From assembly GCA_016787625.1 (NCBI GenBank), contig JAEUUD010000012.1, forward strand, positions 1 to 37,490: a stretch of DNA of 37,490 nt. The letters run 5' to 3'. The position numbers and the translations under genes were made by a program. How positions within the stretch are numbered: position 1 is the first letter of the stretch; each line of letters begins with the position of its first letter. The notes beneath the pieces were generated by a model that saw nothing but the letters and a program-made list of their open reading frames with translations, was not told the DNA's origin and ran no database searches. Origin of the DNA: Cyclobacteriaceae bacterium (lineage in GTDB: Bacteria > Bacteroidota > Bacteroidia > Cytophagales > Cyclobacteriaceae). Positions 8,426-15,241 of this stretch are shown here, piece after piece.

Positions 8426-9318
8426 TTCTTCGCCATCAAATACTTCTTCGGAGTTACTCCATACCTTTTTTTGAATGCCGCAATGAAGTGGCTTGGGTTG
8501 GTATATCCCACCTGGTAAGCGACCTGGGCCACCTGAAACTTTTGCGAGTCCAGAATGACCCGGGCATGATCCATCTTGTGATCCAGGAGGTACCCATAAA
8601 CGGTATTTCCATAAATCTCCTTGAACCCGGCTTTGAGTTGGTACTCGTTGAGACCGACCAGCCTGGATAGTTCTTTCAGCGTTGGCGCATCTTGTTCATG
8701 CTTTAACAAGTGCTCTTTGGCGTGCTTGATTTTTCTGACAATGTCCTCGTTGTTGAGGAAAGGACAACTTTCGGTGTCGGGTTTCCGCTCTGAAAAGTAG
8801 AGGGCCAGTAGTTCAAGGATTTTGCCCTGATAGAAAAGCCGGTTGGCATTTTCGCTGAGCTGGATTTTGAAGAGTTGATTGAGCTCTACGAACAGGTTGG
8901 AAGGAATCTCTCTTTCGTCGTAATACTTCTGACGGATGTTCTCCGGCCTGAGGAAGGGCAAGGGCTCGTGTACAAACAACTGATGAAGGCTTTCTATGGA
9001 GATGTTCATCTGGACCATCCGGGCATGTGGCGCCAGACGTAGCCTGAAGATGAGGTCTTGCTCAGGGTTGAAAAAGAAGTAGTTCCTCCCACCCTGGATT
9101 TCCCGTTGATAATGTGGTCCAAATTCAAATACGGCGCTGCCTTCAAGGCAGAAATAGAAGTGAATGATCGACTTGCGGATCAGGCCATTCATCTCCAGTG
9201 GCAAATCTGAAGGATTGTCGGCAATAGCGAGGGATTGGTCGGCCATTTCAAAGAGAACACGGGGACTTCCGGCAACGGTATTTTTTGCAGCCTGCTCGGG
9301 TATCTGTTGGAGTATCAT
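8422..9318 (-). CDS. AraC family transcriptional regulator, PchR-like
   Basis: A 298-residue protein. An N-terminal sensing region of about 190 residues is followed by the two helix-turn-helix motifs of AraC proteins: TLKELSRLVGLNEYQLKAGF (first) and VAQVAYQVGYTNPSHFIAAF (second), ending in the usual KKRYGVTPKKYL. The segment YGNTVYGYLLDHKMDHARVIL resembles PchR-type regulators, known in other bacteria to activate siderophore or iron-uptake genes in response to the ligand. Its position divergent from the TonB receptor gene makes that receptor the probable target (inference). The C-terminus overlaps a heptamer repeat array. Ligand unknown. Confidence 0.88.
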   Translation of the reverse strand: MILQQIPEQAAKNTVAGSPRVLFEMADQSLAIADNPSDLPLEMNGLIRKSIIHFYFCLEGSAVFEFGPHYQREIQGGRNYFFFNPEQDLIFRLRLAPHARMVQMNISIESLHQLFVHEPLPFLRPENIRQKYYDEREIPSNLFVELNQLFKIQLSENANRLFYQGKILELLALYFSERKPDTESCPFLNNEDIVRKIKHAKEHLLKHEQDAPTLKELSRLVGLNEYQLKAGFKEIYGNTVYGYLLDHKMDHARVILDSQKFQVAQVAYQVGYTNPSHFIAAFKKRYGVTPKKYLMAKK

Positions 9319-9468
9319 GGGTCAAAAATACCCGAATCCAAAGATAAAATCCTGCCATTTGTCATGTTTTTGAAATTTTGACGCGATTTATACCTGATTT
9401 TGATCAATGGGGCATAATTCATCCTGATCTGGGTATTTTAATGATGAGCGGGCGTGAATATTTGCGCC
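9319..9468. promoter_or_regulatory. divergent AraC gene/receptor control region with paired inverted sites
   Basis: AAAATACCCGAATC at 9325-9338 recurs inverted at 9426-9439 (reverse complement AAAATACCCAGATC), 12 of 14 matching, so each gene has the same GGGTATTTT core, in the same orientation relative to itself, close to its start. The minus strand also carries TATTTTTG at 9330-9323, a -7 match four bases before the AraC ATG. Between the sites are three TTTTGA copies (9368, 9376, 9398). AraC proteins usually bind direct repeats, so both sets are candidate operators. Confidence 0.5.
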
Positions 9469-11520
9469 GTGAAAATTTTTGGCCTCTGTTTTTTTATGGT
9501 GCTTTCCGTTGCCTCCCTGGCGCAGGAAGCAGACACCCTTACATCAAAAGAACTGGAATCGGTGGTTGTCACCGGACAGTATGAACCACAGTCGATGAAA
9601 AAGTCTGTGTACCAGGTTCGGACCATTCCCAGCCAGTTCATCCGATCCAGAAATGCAACCAACCTTCAATCCATCCTGACCACTGAACTGGGAATCCGGT
9701 TCTCAACTGATCCCACGCTTGGAACTTCAGACATTACATTGATGGGCATGAGCGGACAGAATGTCAAGATCCTCATGGATGGCGTCCCACTCGTCGACCG
9801 TGGGGCGACGCGCGAGAGCCTAGGTCAGATCGATGTCAATACGATAGAGCGTATTGAGATCGTAGAAGGCCCTATGTCCGTCCTCTATGGCTCCGATGCG
9901 CTGGCGGGCGTCATCAATATCATTACCAAGAAAGCTGCTGGCGCCTATGAAGGTGAAAAGCTCTCCGTTGAGGCCAAAATTCAGGAGGAAACGGTGGGGA
10001 GTGAATATGAACCGTTCGCAGGCAAAGGCTCCCACCTTGAAAATGTTTCTGTGAACTGGGGTTTGAAGAATTGGGAAGCCGGAGCAGGAGTGACGAGAAA
10101 TGCCTTTGGGGGCTGGCAAGGTTCCAAAACCGGCAGACAAAAGCAGTGGCATGACAAGGACCAATATCTGGGCAACGTCTCCGCCGGGTTCCGGAAAGAA
10201 AACTACAACCTCTGGTATCGACTCAACTATCTCAATGAAAGTATTCTGGCACAAGGCGATGTGAACCCGGACAACAACATGGCAGGTGACAAGGAGTACA
10301 TCACCAATCGCTTCACCCACCAGTTGCAGGGAGAGTGGAAGGCAAACTCCCGGTGGAGCTTCAACGGTGTCCTCTCTTATCAGGACTATTCCCGCAAAAC
10401 GCAATCGACCAATATTAACGTAGTCACGGGCGACCGGCGCTTATCCCTGGAGCCTGGATCGCAGGATGAGTCGATCTTTCAGACAGAGATCGTCCGCGGT
10501 GTGTCGGTATTCAAATGGTCAGACAAGGTTTCCCTTCAATCTGGTATTGACTTCACTTTCAACCAGGGCTCCGGAGACCGCATTGACGGCTCAAAATCCA
10601 TCAATGATTATGCTGTTTTTGTCTCAGCCGAGTATTCGCCCTGGTCGGCATTAAGCATTCGACCAGGTCTTCGATTTATCAAGAACACTCAGTATGATGC
10701 TCCGCCGGCTGTGCCATCGTTGAATGCCAAGTATTCGATAACACCCAGTGTTGAATGGAGGTTCTCATACGCCCGCGGTTTCCGCGCCCCAGCGCTTCGG
10801 GAATTGTATTTCTACTTTTTTGACGCCAGCCATTCAATCAAAGGCAACACGGATCTGAAGGCGGAATTTTCCAACAGCTACTCAACAAGTTTCAATGTCA
10901 AGGTACCAACGAACTCAGGGGTATCGATGAATGTAAAGGTTGGAGGATTTTATAATGAATTCGAGAACCTCATCGCACTCGGGATAGACCCCAATGATCA
11001 GACGGTCTACACCTATGTGAATGTACTCAAGAGCCGCACGTCGGGTGGAACGTTGGATAATTCGGTGACGTGGAGAAACCTGAAGGCTATGCTGGGTGGT
11101 GCCTACATCGGTGTTTACAATCAATTCAACGACTATGACCAGTCCGTGCCCTCCATGGTGTGGACTCCTGAAATCAACTCCGTCATCACCTATTCATTTC
11201 CACGGATCGGTCTCGAACTGAGTGGCTTCTATAAATGGACGGGCTCACGACAAACCTATCAGTTGTTCACAGAAACGGACGGAAGTCAGCAAGTCGGCCA
11301 GGGGAAAATATCATCCTTTCAATGGGCAGACTTCACCGCCTCTAAAACACTCGGCAAACTTCTGCGCCTGAGTGCCGGCGTTAAAAATGTATTCGACGTG
11401 ACGCAGCTTCAGAATTCCCTGGGTGTAAGCGGGGGTGCCCATTCGAGCGGCGGATCTGTGCCCATGGGATATGGCCGATCCTATTTCGTAGGAGTCAGTT
11501 TTCATTGGAACAAGAATTAA
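9469..11520 (+). CDS. TonB-dependent outer-membrane receptor, probable haem receptor
   Basis: A 683-residue receptor if begun at GTG 9469, which gives the clean signal peptide MKIFGLCFFMVLSVASLAQ; a GTG at 9454 adds five residues. No ATG is available in frame near the start. The mature N-terminus contains a TonB-box-like stretch (LESVVVTGQ), then the plug domain with ITLMGMSGQNVKILMDGVPL and IEIVEGPMSVLYGSDALAGVINIITKK, then a beta-barrel ending YFVGVSFHWNKN. It lacks the N-terminal carboxypeptidase-regulatory-like domain common in SusC receptors. The next gene, 32 bases away, encodes a HmuY-like haem-binding lipoprotein, which suggests haem import (HmuR-like role), an inference from context. 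Confidence 0.88.
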   Translation: MKIFGLCFFMVLSVASLAQEADTLTSKELESVVVTGQYEPQSMKKSVYQVRTIPSQFIRSRNATNLQSILTTELGIRFSTDPTLGTSDITLMGMSGQNVKILMDGVPLVDRGATRESLGQIDVNTIERIEIVEGPMSVLYGSDALAGVINIITKKAAGAYEGEKLSVEAKIQEETVGSEYEPFAGKGSHLENVSVNWGLKNWEAGAGVTRNAFGGWQGSKTGRQKQWHDKDQYLGNVSAGFRKENYNLWYRLNYLNESILAQGDVNPDNNMAGDKEYITNRFTHQLQGEWKANSRWSFNGVLSYQDYSRKTQSTNINVVTGDRRLSLEPGSQDESIFQTEIVRGVSVFKWSDKVSLQSGIDFTFNQGSGDRIDGSKSINDYAVFVSAEYSPWSALSIRPGLRFIKNTQYDAPPAVPSLNAKYSITPSVEWRFSYARGFRAPALRELYFYFFDASHSIKGNTDLKAEFSNSYSTSFNVKVPTNSGVSMNVKVGGFYNEFENLIALGIDPNDQTVYTYVNVLKSRTSGGTLDNSVTWRNLKAMLGGAYIGVYNQFNDYDQSVPSMVWTPEINSVITYSFPRIGLELSGFYKWTGSRQTYQLFTETDGSQQVGQGKISSFQWADFTASKTLGKLLRLSAGVKNVFDVTQLQNSLGVSGGAHSSGGSVPMGYGRSYFVGVSFHWNKN

Positions 11521-11552
11521 TCAGTTACAATAAATACCTAAAGCAAAACCAA

Positions 11553-12950
11553 ATGAACAAACTCAAATACTACTCTTTAGCGCTCTTGCTGCTAACGACC
11601 AATGCCTGTAAGGAAGATCCGCTTGCGCCAGACAACCTGGTGAACTTTGAAACGGATGCGACAGGGTCTACGAGCCTTGAAGGCACCATTAAGGTTGTCC
11701 TTTCTCGTGCTGTCACCAGTGACACCGAAGTGACCATCTCATTTGTCGGTACCAATGCGACATACGGAACAGAATTTACGACAGACCCAGCAGCTGTTGG
11801 CAACCAGATCTTCCTCACCATCCTCAGTGGTGAAAGCGAAGCATCCTTTACTGTTATCAAGCCAGCTGATTTCTTCTATGAGGGTGATGAGAACATTGAA
11901 TTTACGTTGATGTCTGTGGGGGGCACGCTCGTGTTGGGAGAGCAAATGACAACCACATTTAGTTTCTCGGCGATAACCTCAGAGGGCGCCACCTTTACCT
12001 TGCAAGGAAAGGAAGATGGAGGAGACCCTTCCAATGTTTATAAGAACATGGCCTTTGTTGATATGAGCGCTAACAAGGGCACGTCCGTTAGTCGCAAGAG
12101 CTGGAACATTGCGTTTTATGGCGGTGCCGAATTTCGTGTAGCCATCAACCCGGCCTACCAATCTGCTGCCGCACCAACGGCCAAGAGTGACATTGCTCTG
12201 GTCGATGCAACGGACGCTGATGCGATTGAAGCATCTGCAAACAACCTGAATTTTGCACCTGCAGCCGGAGCGCTGGCTGTAGTCGATGCCTGGACGGGTG
12301 AGATAACCGGTACTGCCTTCGCAGAGATATCTGCGACCGATGCCAGTAATATGGTATACCTTCTAAGCTTCGAAGGCAGCAAGACCAAAGACAAGTGGAT
12401 GAAAGTGAAGGTGAACCGCATGACGGATGGCTACAAAGTATTCTATGCACTGGTCGGCTCAACAACCATCAAGACACTCGACGTTCCGAAGTCTGCTGAT
12501 CACAATTTTACGTTTGTTTCTTTGGAGACAGATGCCATCGTTTCAGTGGAACCTGAGAAACTGGATTGGGATATTTACTGGAGCTACAACACATACAACG
12601 CCGGAAACAACACGCCGTACTGGTTCCAGGATTTCATCATCCTCAACACCCTGGCAGGCGCCCAGGCAGCAGAGATCATTAGCGCAGATGCTACAGCAGC
12701 CGCTACTGCCTACACGGCATATGATGAGGCAGCCATCGCAGGCACAACCTTTGTATCAACCCGTGATGCGATTGGTTCGAAGTGGAGAAGTACCAACCCA
12801 GCTACGGGCATCAGGCGCGAACGCTTTTACGTGATCCGCGACCCGAGAGGTAATGTTTACAAAATGAAGTTTGTCACCATGGGTGTAGGCAGCGACGGCG
12901 GTGAAAGAGGCCGACCCGTCATCGAATACAAATTGGTAAAGAAAGGTTAG
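11553..12950 (+). CDS. lipoprotein with Calx-beta-like domain fused to a HmuY haem-binding domain
   Basis: A 465-residue protein with lipoprotein signal MNKLKYYSLALLLLTTNAC, start ATG 11553. Residues about 30-135 look like a Calx-beta-type strand domain (VNFETDATGSTSLEGTIKV through TYGTEF and EGDENIEFTL). From about 145 onward the sequence fits HmuY proteins: SRKSWNIAFYGGAEFRVAINP, then a closing region with LDWDIYW and RFYVIRDPRGNVYKMKF. HmuY of Porphyromonas gingivalis binds haem at the cell surface and passes it to the receptor HmuR. The two His ligands of that protein cannot be placed with confidence here, so haem binding is inferred from family and neighbours. It is co-oriented with the receptor and followed by a terminator. 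Confidence 0.83.
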   Translation: MNKLKYYSLALLLLTTNACKEDPLAPDNLVNFETDATGSTSLEGTIKVVLSRAVTSDTEVTISFVGTNATYGTEFTTDPAAVGNQIFLTILSGESEASFTVIKPADFFYEGDENIEFTLMSVGGTLVLGEQMTTTFSFSAITSEGATFTLQGKEDGGDPSNVYKNMAFVDMSANKGTSVSRKSWNIAFYGGAEFRVAINPAYQSAAAPTAKSDIALVDATDADAIEASANNLNFAPAAGALAVVDAWTGEITGTAFAEISATDASNMVYLLSFEGSKTKDKWMKVKVNRMTDGYKVFYALVGSTTIKTLDVPKSADHNFTFVSLETDAIVSVEPEKLDWDIYWSYNTYNAGNNTPYWFQDFIILNTLAGAQAAEIISADATAAATAYTAYDEAAIAGTTFVSTRDAIGSKWRSTNPATGIRRERFYVIRDPRGNVYKMKFVTMGVGSDGGERGRPVIEYKLVKKG

Positions 12951-12966
12951 GACCAAGCCCTGAAAT

Positions 12967-12998
12967 AAAAAGACCCTCTCAAGCGGAGGGTCTTTTTT
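12967..12998. terminator. bidirectional rho-independent terminator
   Basis: AAGACCCTC (12970-12978) pairs with GAGGGTCTT (12986-12994) around a 7-base loop, with a T run on the right and an A run on the left. It can end both the HmuY-like gene and the convergent haem monooxygenase gene. Confidence 0.9.
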
Positions 12999-13011
12999 AT
13001 TTGCTGGAGGA

Positions 13012-13344
13012 TCAGCGTGTCAGCACGCTGTACGTTTTGAACGACGAAGCCATCGGTGGTTTTTCCCCACGTTCACGTGCCTGGCGAAGATCTTCGAATC
13101 CTCGCTTGTGGCCTTCAAGAAATTCCGGGGAGGTTGTCCAGGCCTTGAAAGCCTCTTCACTTTCCCAGTGACTTACGATGAGATAGTCACCATCCTGGTT
13201 GGGGCGCAGAACCTCCATGTTGATAAACCCTGGGAGCCGGTCAATGGCATGAGCACGGCTTCCAAACAGCTGCTCAAAACGCTCGCGATAGTTGGCTTCA
13301 CAAGTGATGTAGTTAATGGCAACGAAATTTTTCTCTTGGCTCAT
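13012..13344 (-). CDS. IsdG-like haem-degrading monooxygenase (ABM family)
   Basis: A 110-residue ferredoxin-like-fold protein of the antibiotic biosynthesis monooxygenase family. Aligned by eye with S. aureus IsdG (catalytic N7, W67, H77), it has N11, W69 and H79, with the same 10-residue Trp-His spacing, in the segments VAINYI and EAFKAWTTSPEFLEGHKRG. GFINMEVLRP is the usual central strand of haem-degrading members. These enzymes open the haem ring and release iron in the cytoplasm, using an electron donor not visible here. The facing HmuY-like and receptor genes strongly support the haem reading. Two Fur/PerR-like palindromes sit directly upstream. Alternative: another ABM enzyme acting on a different aromatic. 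Confidence 0.85.
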   Translation of the reverse strand: MSQEKNFVAINYITCEANYRERFEQLFGSRAHAIDRLPGFINMEVLRPNQDGDYLIVSHWESEEAFKAWTTSPEFLEGHKRGFEDLRQARERGEKPPMASSFKTYSVLTR

Positions 13345-13347
13345 ATT

Positions 13348-13431
13348 ATTAATTGGAATGATTCTAAATAATCGCCAAAAGTGGTTATTCGACTATGAAA
13401 AGTCAACCATTATTTAGAATTATTCTTAATA
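13348..13431 (-). promoter_or_regulatory. two Fur/PerR-like palindromes before the haem monooxygenase
   Basis: Box 1 is centred at 13360, starts four bases before the start codon, and pairs at 10 of 12 positions (core GAATGATTC). Box 2 is centred at 13421, with arms TATTTAGAAT and ATTCTTAATA around a central T, and pairs at 9 of 10 positions. Both fit TTAGAATnATTCTAA closely, the 7-1-7 layout of Fur-family sites. Across the pair, 13356-13372 and 13409-13425 are inverted copies matching at 16 of 17 bases. Iron-responsive repression is inference. Confidence 0.6.
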
Positions 13432-13445
13432 GAGGCCTTTAGAAG

Positions 13446-14054
13446 TCAATGGAAGGCCTTTTCACCTGCTGGAATTGGGATGGGAAGCAGGTTTTCTCTG
13501 GGAGGAAGGGGACAAGAGTACTGATCATTGTAGGCGCAATACGGATTGTAGGCTTTGTTGAAGTCCAATTCGATCGTCGTTGCGGCGCGAACTTTCTTTA
13601 GGTCAAGGTACCTCCCTGCTCCGTATGTTTCGCCAGCACTGGTGGCGTCGGCAAAAGCCAGAAACAACTGGCCACGGGTTGGCCCCATGTCCATGACTTC
13701 GAATATCAGCAACCTGTAGGTGGTGCCATCGAGATCGAAGATTGCCCACGCAAATTCAAGGTATTGGACGGTCGCTCCGGTACTGGTGGGCAACTGAACG
13801 ACCTTCTTCTGCTCAATGGTCTCCAGGTCGGCTATCACCCGGTAATGCGGCTCTGGCGGGAAGTACTTCAGGGCTACTACAGAATCCGTCATTCCGAGAA
13901 AGGGCGAGTTCTTGTCTTCGTTCATGAAGGTGTCTTTCTCCTTTCGCTCCGCGAGAATGGTATCGGCATAGTGGTCATCGGTGTCAGAAGGTATCGACCA
14001 AAGGACAAGCCCGCCGATGATGACAGCAAGAATGATGAGCAGGGTCTTATTCAT
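13446..14054 (-). CDS. DUF1684 family membrane-anchored protein
   Basis: A 202-residue protein. One hydrophobic N-terminal segment (about residues 4-20, LLIILAVIIGGLVLWSI) is a signal anchor or uncleaved signal; the rest should be outside the cytoplasm. The C-terminal motif ELDFNKAYNPYCAYNDQYSCPLPP followed by ENLLPIPIPAGEKAF, with two Cys, two Tyr and the proline run, is the signature of DUF1684. No function is established for that family. The stop lies 102 bases before the haem monooxygenase start, with the two palindromes in that gap, and radC ends 6 bases upstream of its start, so radC and this gene may be one transcript. Confidence 0.8.
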   Translation of the reverse strand: MNKTLLIILAVIIGGLVLWSIPSDTDDHYADTILAERKEKDTFMNEDKNSPFLGMTDSVVALKYFPPEPHYRVIADLETIEQKKVVQLPTSTGATVQYLEFAWAIFDLDGTTYRLLIFEVMDMGPTRGQLFLAFADATSAGETYGAGRYLDLKKVRAATTIELDFNKAYNPYCAYNDQYSCPLPPRENLLPIPIPAGEKAFH

Positions 14055-14060
14055 GGCAAC

Positions 14061-14759
14061 TTACAATAGTCCTTCATCCGCAAAGCTAAAATACTTCGTG
14101 CCACAAATGATAAGGTGATCGAGCAATTGAATCTCTAGAAATTTCCCTGCTGCGTGCAGTTTTTTTGTGAGGTCAATGTCACTTTGGCTTGCTGTACGGT
14201 TGCCCGAAGGGTGGTTGTGCACAACGATGATGCCGCTGGCCAAGTGATTGAGTGCAGTATTGAAAATGACTTTCGGGTCTGCTACTGTTCCACTGACGCC
14301 CCCTTCACTTACACGTTGCTTCCGGATGAGGCGATTGGCCCTGTTGAGCAGAAGTACCCAGAATTCCTCATGGGAAAGATCCATCACATCACCGCTGATG
14401 ATGTCATACGCTTCTTTCGAAGATCCTATTTTCATTTTTTGCGATCCGTCGGTTTCTTTCCGCCTGCGTCCCAACTCAAGGGCGGCTACGATCGCGATGG
14501 CCTTGGCGGTGCCAATTCCTTTGATGCGGGTGAGATCCTTGACACTAACCCTGGCCAGCTCGTGCAGTTGATCATCATAGCCCTGGAGGATCCTTTTTGC
14601 AAGGTCGACGGCGCTCAAGTGGCGCGATCCTGTTCCAATGAGAATAGCGATCAGCTCGGCATCCGAAAGAGCACCGGTGCCCTTGAGCAACATCTTTTCA
14701 CGTGGTCTGTCTTGTGGCGACCAGTCTTTGATTTTCTGAGGTTTATCCTCTATGTCCAC
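14061..14759 (-). CDS. radC: RadC-like JAMM-domain protein
   Basis: A 232-residue protein from GTG 14759 (VDIEDKPQKIKDW), the usual RadC length. An ATG at 14849 would add 30 residues that do not look like RadC and would begin next to the rpsT terminator T run. The N-terminal half has the helix-hairpin-helix segment IKGIGTAKAIAIVAALELGRR, and the C-terminal half the JAMM metal motif: H181, H183 and D194 in HNHPSG...SQSD. The family was first linked to DNA repair, but that role is doubtful in E. coli; the JAMM fold suggests a zinc hydrolase. The stop is 6 bases from the DUF1684 start. Confidence 0.9.
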   Translation of the reverse strand: MDIEDKPQKIKDWSPQDRPREKMLLKGTGALSDAELIAILIGTGSRHLSAVDLAKRILQGYDDQLHELARVSVKDLTRIKGIGTAKAIAIVAALELGRRRKETDGSQKMKIGSSKEAYDIISGDVMDLSHEEFWVLLLNRANRLIRKQRVSEGGVSGTVADPKVIFNTALNHLASGIIVVHNHPSGNRTASQSDIDLTKKLHAAGKFLEIQLLDHLIICGTKYFSFADEGLL

Positions 14760-14850
14760 TGTTTTTTCCAGCCAAGATATTGTGCCGCCATGGCCGGCAT
14801 GTGGTGCCCGTAAGCAAGAATTCCTGATGATTTTTGGTGAAAAGGGCAAT

Positions 14851-14885
14851 AAAAAACCCTCCCTTCCCGAGGCGGAAAAGGAGGG
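14851..14885 (-). terminator. rho-independent terminator after rpsT
   Basis: On the minus strand CCCTCC (14885-14880) pairs with GGAGGG (14862-14857), extended by TT/AA after a bulge, and a run of six T follows. It lies 24 bases past the rpsT stop codon. Confidence 0.85.
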
Positions 14886-14908
14886 AAAAATAATGCTGTT
14901 AAACTGGA

Positions 14909-15163
14909 TTAAGCCAGGCTATTGACCTTCCTGGACAGCTGAGATTTGCGGTTTGCCGCCTTCTTCCAGTGAATAATGTTCTTCTTGGCCAGCTTGTCGA
15001 TCATCGAGGTCACTTCCTTCAAAAGAGCCTGCGCTTCGTCCTTTTTAGTGGTCTCAAGCAGTTTCTTGATCTTGGTACGGGTTGACTTATGCTGGTAGCT
15101 GTTGCGCACACGCTTCTTTTCGTTCGCCCTGATGCGCTTTTCGGCTGATTTATGGTTTGCCAT
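14909..15163 (-). CDS. rpsT: 30S ribosomal protein S20
   Basis: An 84-residue, highly basic protein starting MANHKSAEKRIRANEKKRVRNSYQ and containing the family pattern of ANRKSQLSRKVNSLA at the end. It binds 16S rRNA in the small ribosomal subunit. Length and composition match S20 (about 85-90 residues). It is a single-gene unit, with a well-formed promoter upstream and a strong hairpin terminator downstream. Nothing unusual is seen. Confidence 0.97.
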   Translation of the reverse strand: MANHKSAEKRIRANEKKRVRNSYQHKSTRTKIKKLLETTKKDEAQALLKEVTSMIDKLAKKNIIHWKKAANRKSQLSRKVNSLA

Positions 15164-15185
15164 GTGTTGGTTTAAAAAAGGACTG

Positions 15186-15216
15186 CAAAAATAGGCCCTA
15201 AATCGGGATTTGCAAA
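15186..15216 (-). promoter_or_regulatory. rpsT promoter, Bacteroidota type
   Basis: On the minus strand TTTG (15216-15213), a 19-base spacer, then TATTTTTG (15193-15186): a full match to the -33/-7 layout of the Bacteroidota primary sigma factor. The start codon is 22 bases further on. The best promoter in the window. Confidence 0.75.
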
Positions 15217-15241
15217 ATGGGACCTGAAAATGCCTATATCC

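Noticed and set aside
14757-14849. Longer radC start at ATG 14849
   Set aside because: The extra 30 residues do not resemble RadC and the ATG directly follows the rpsT terminator T run; GTG 14759 gives the normal length.
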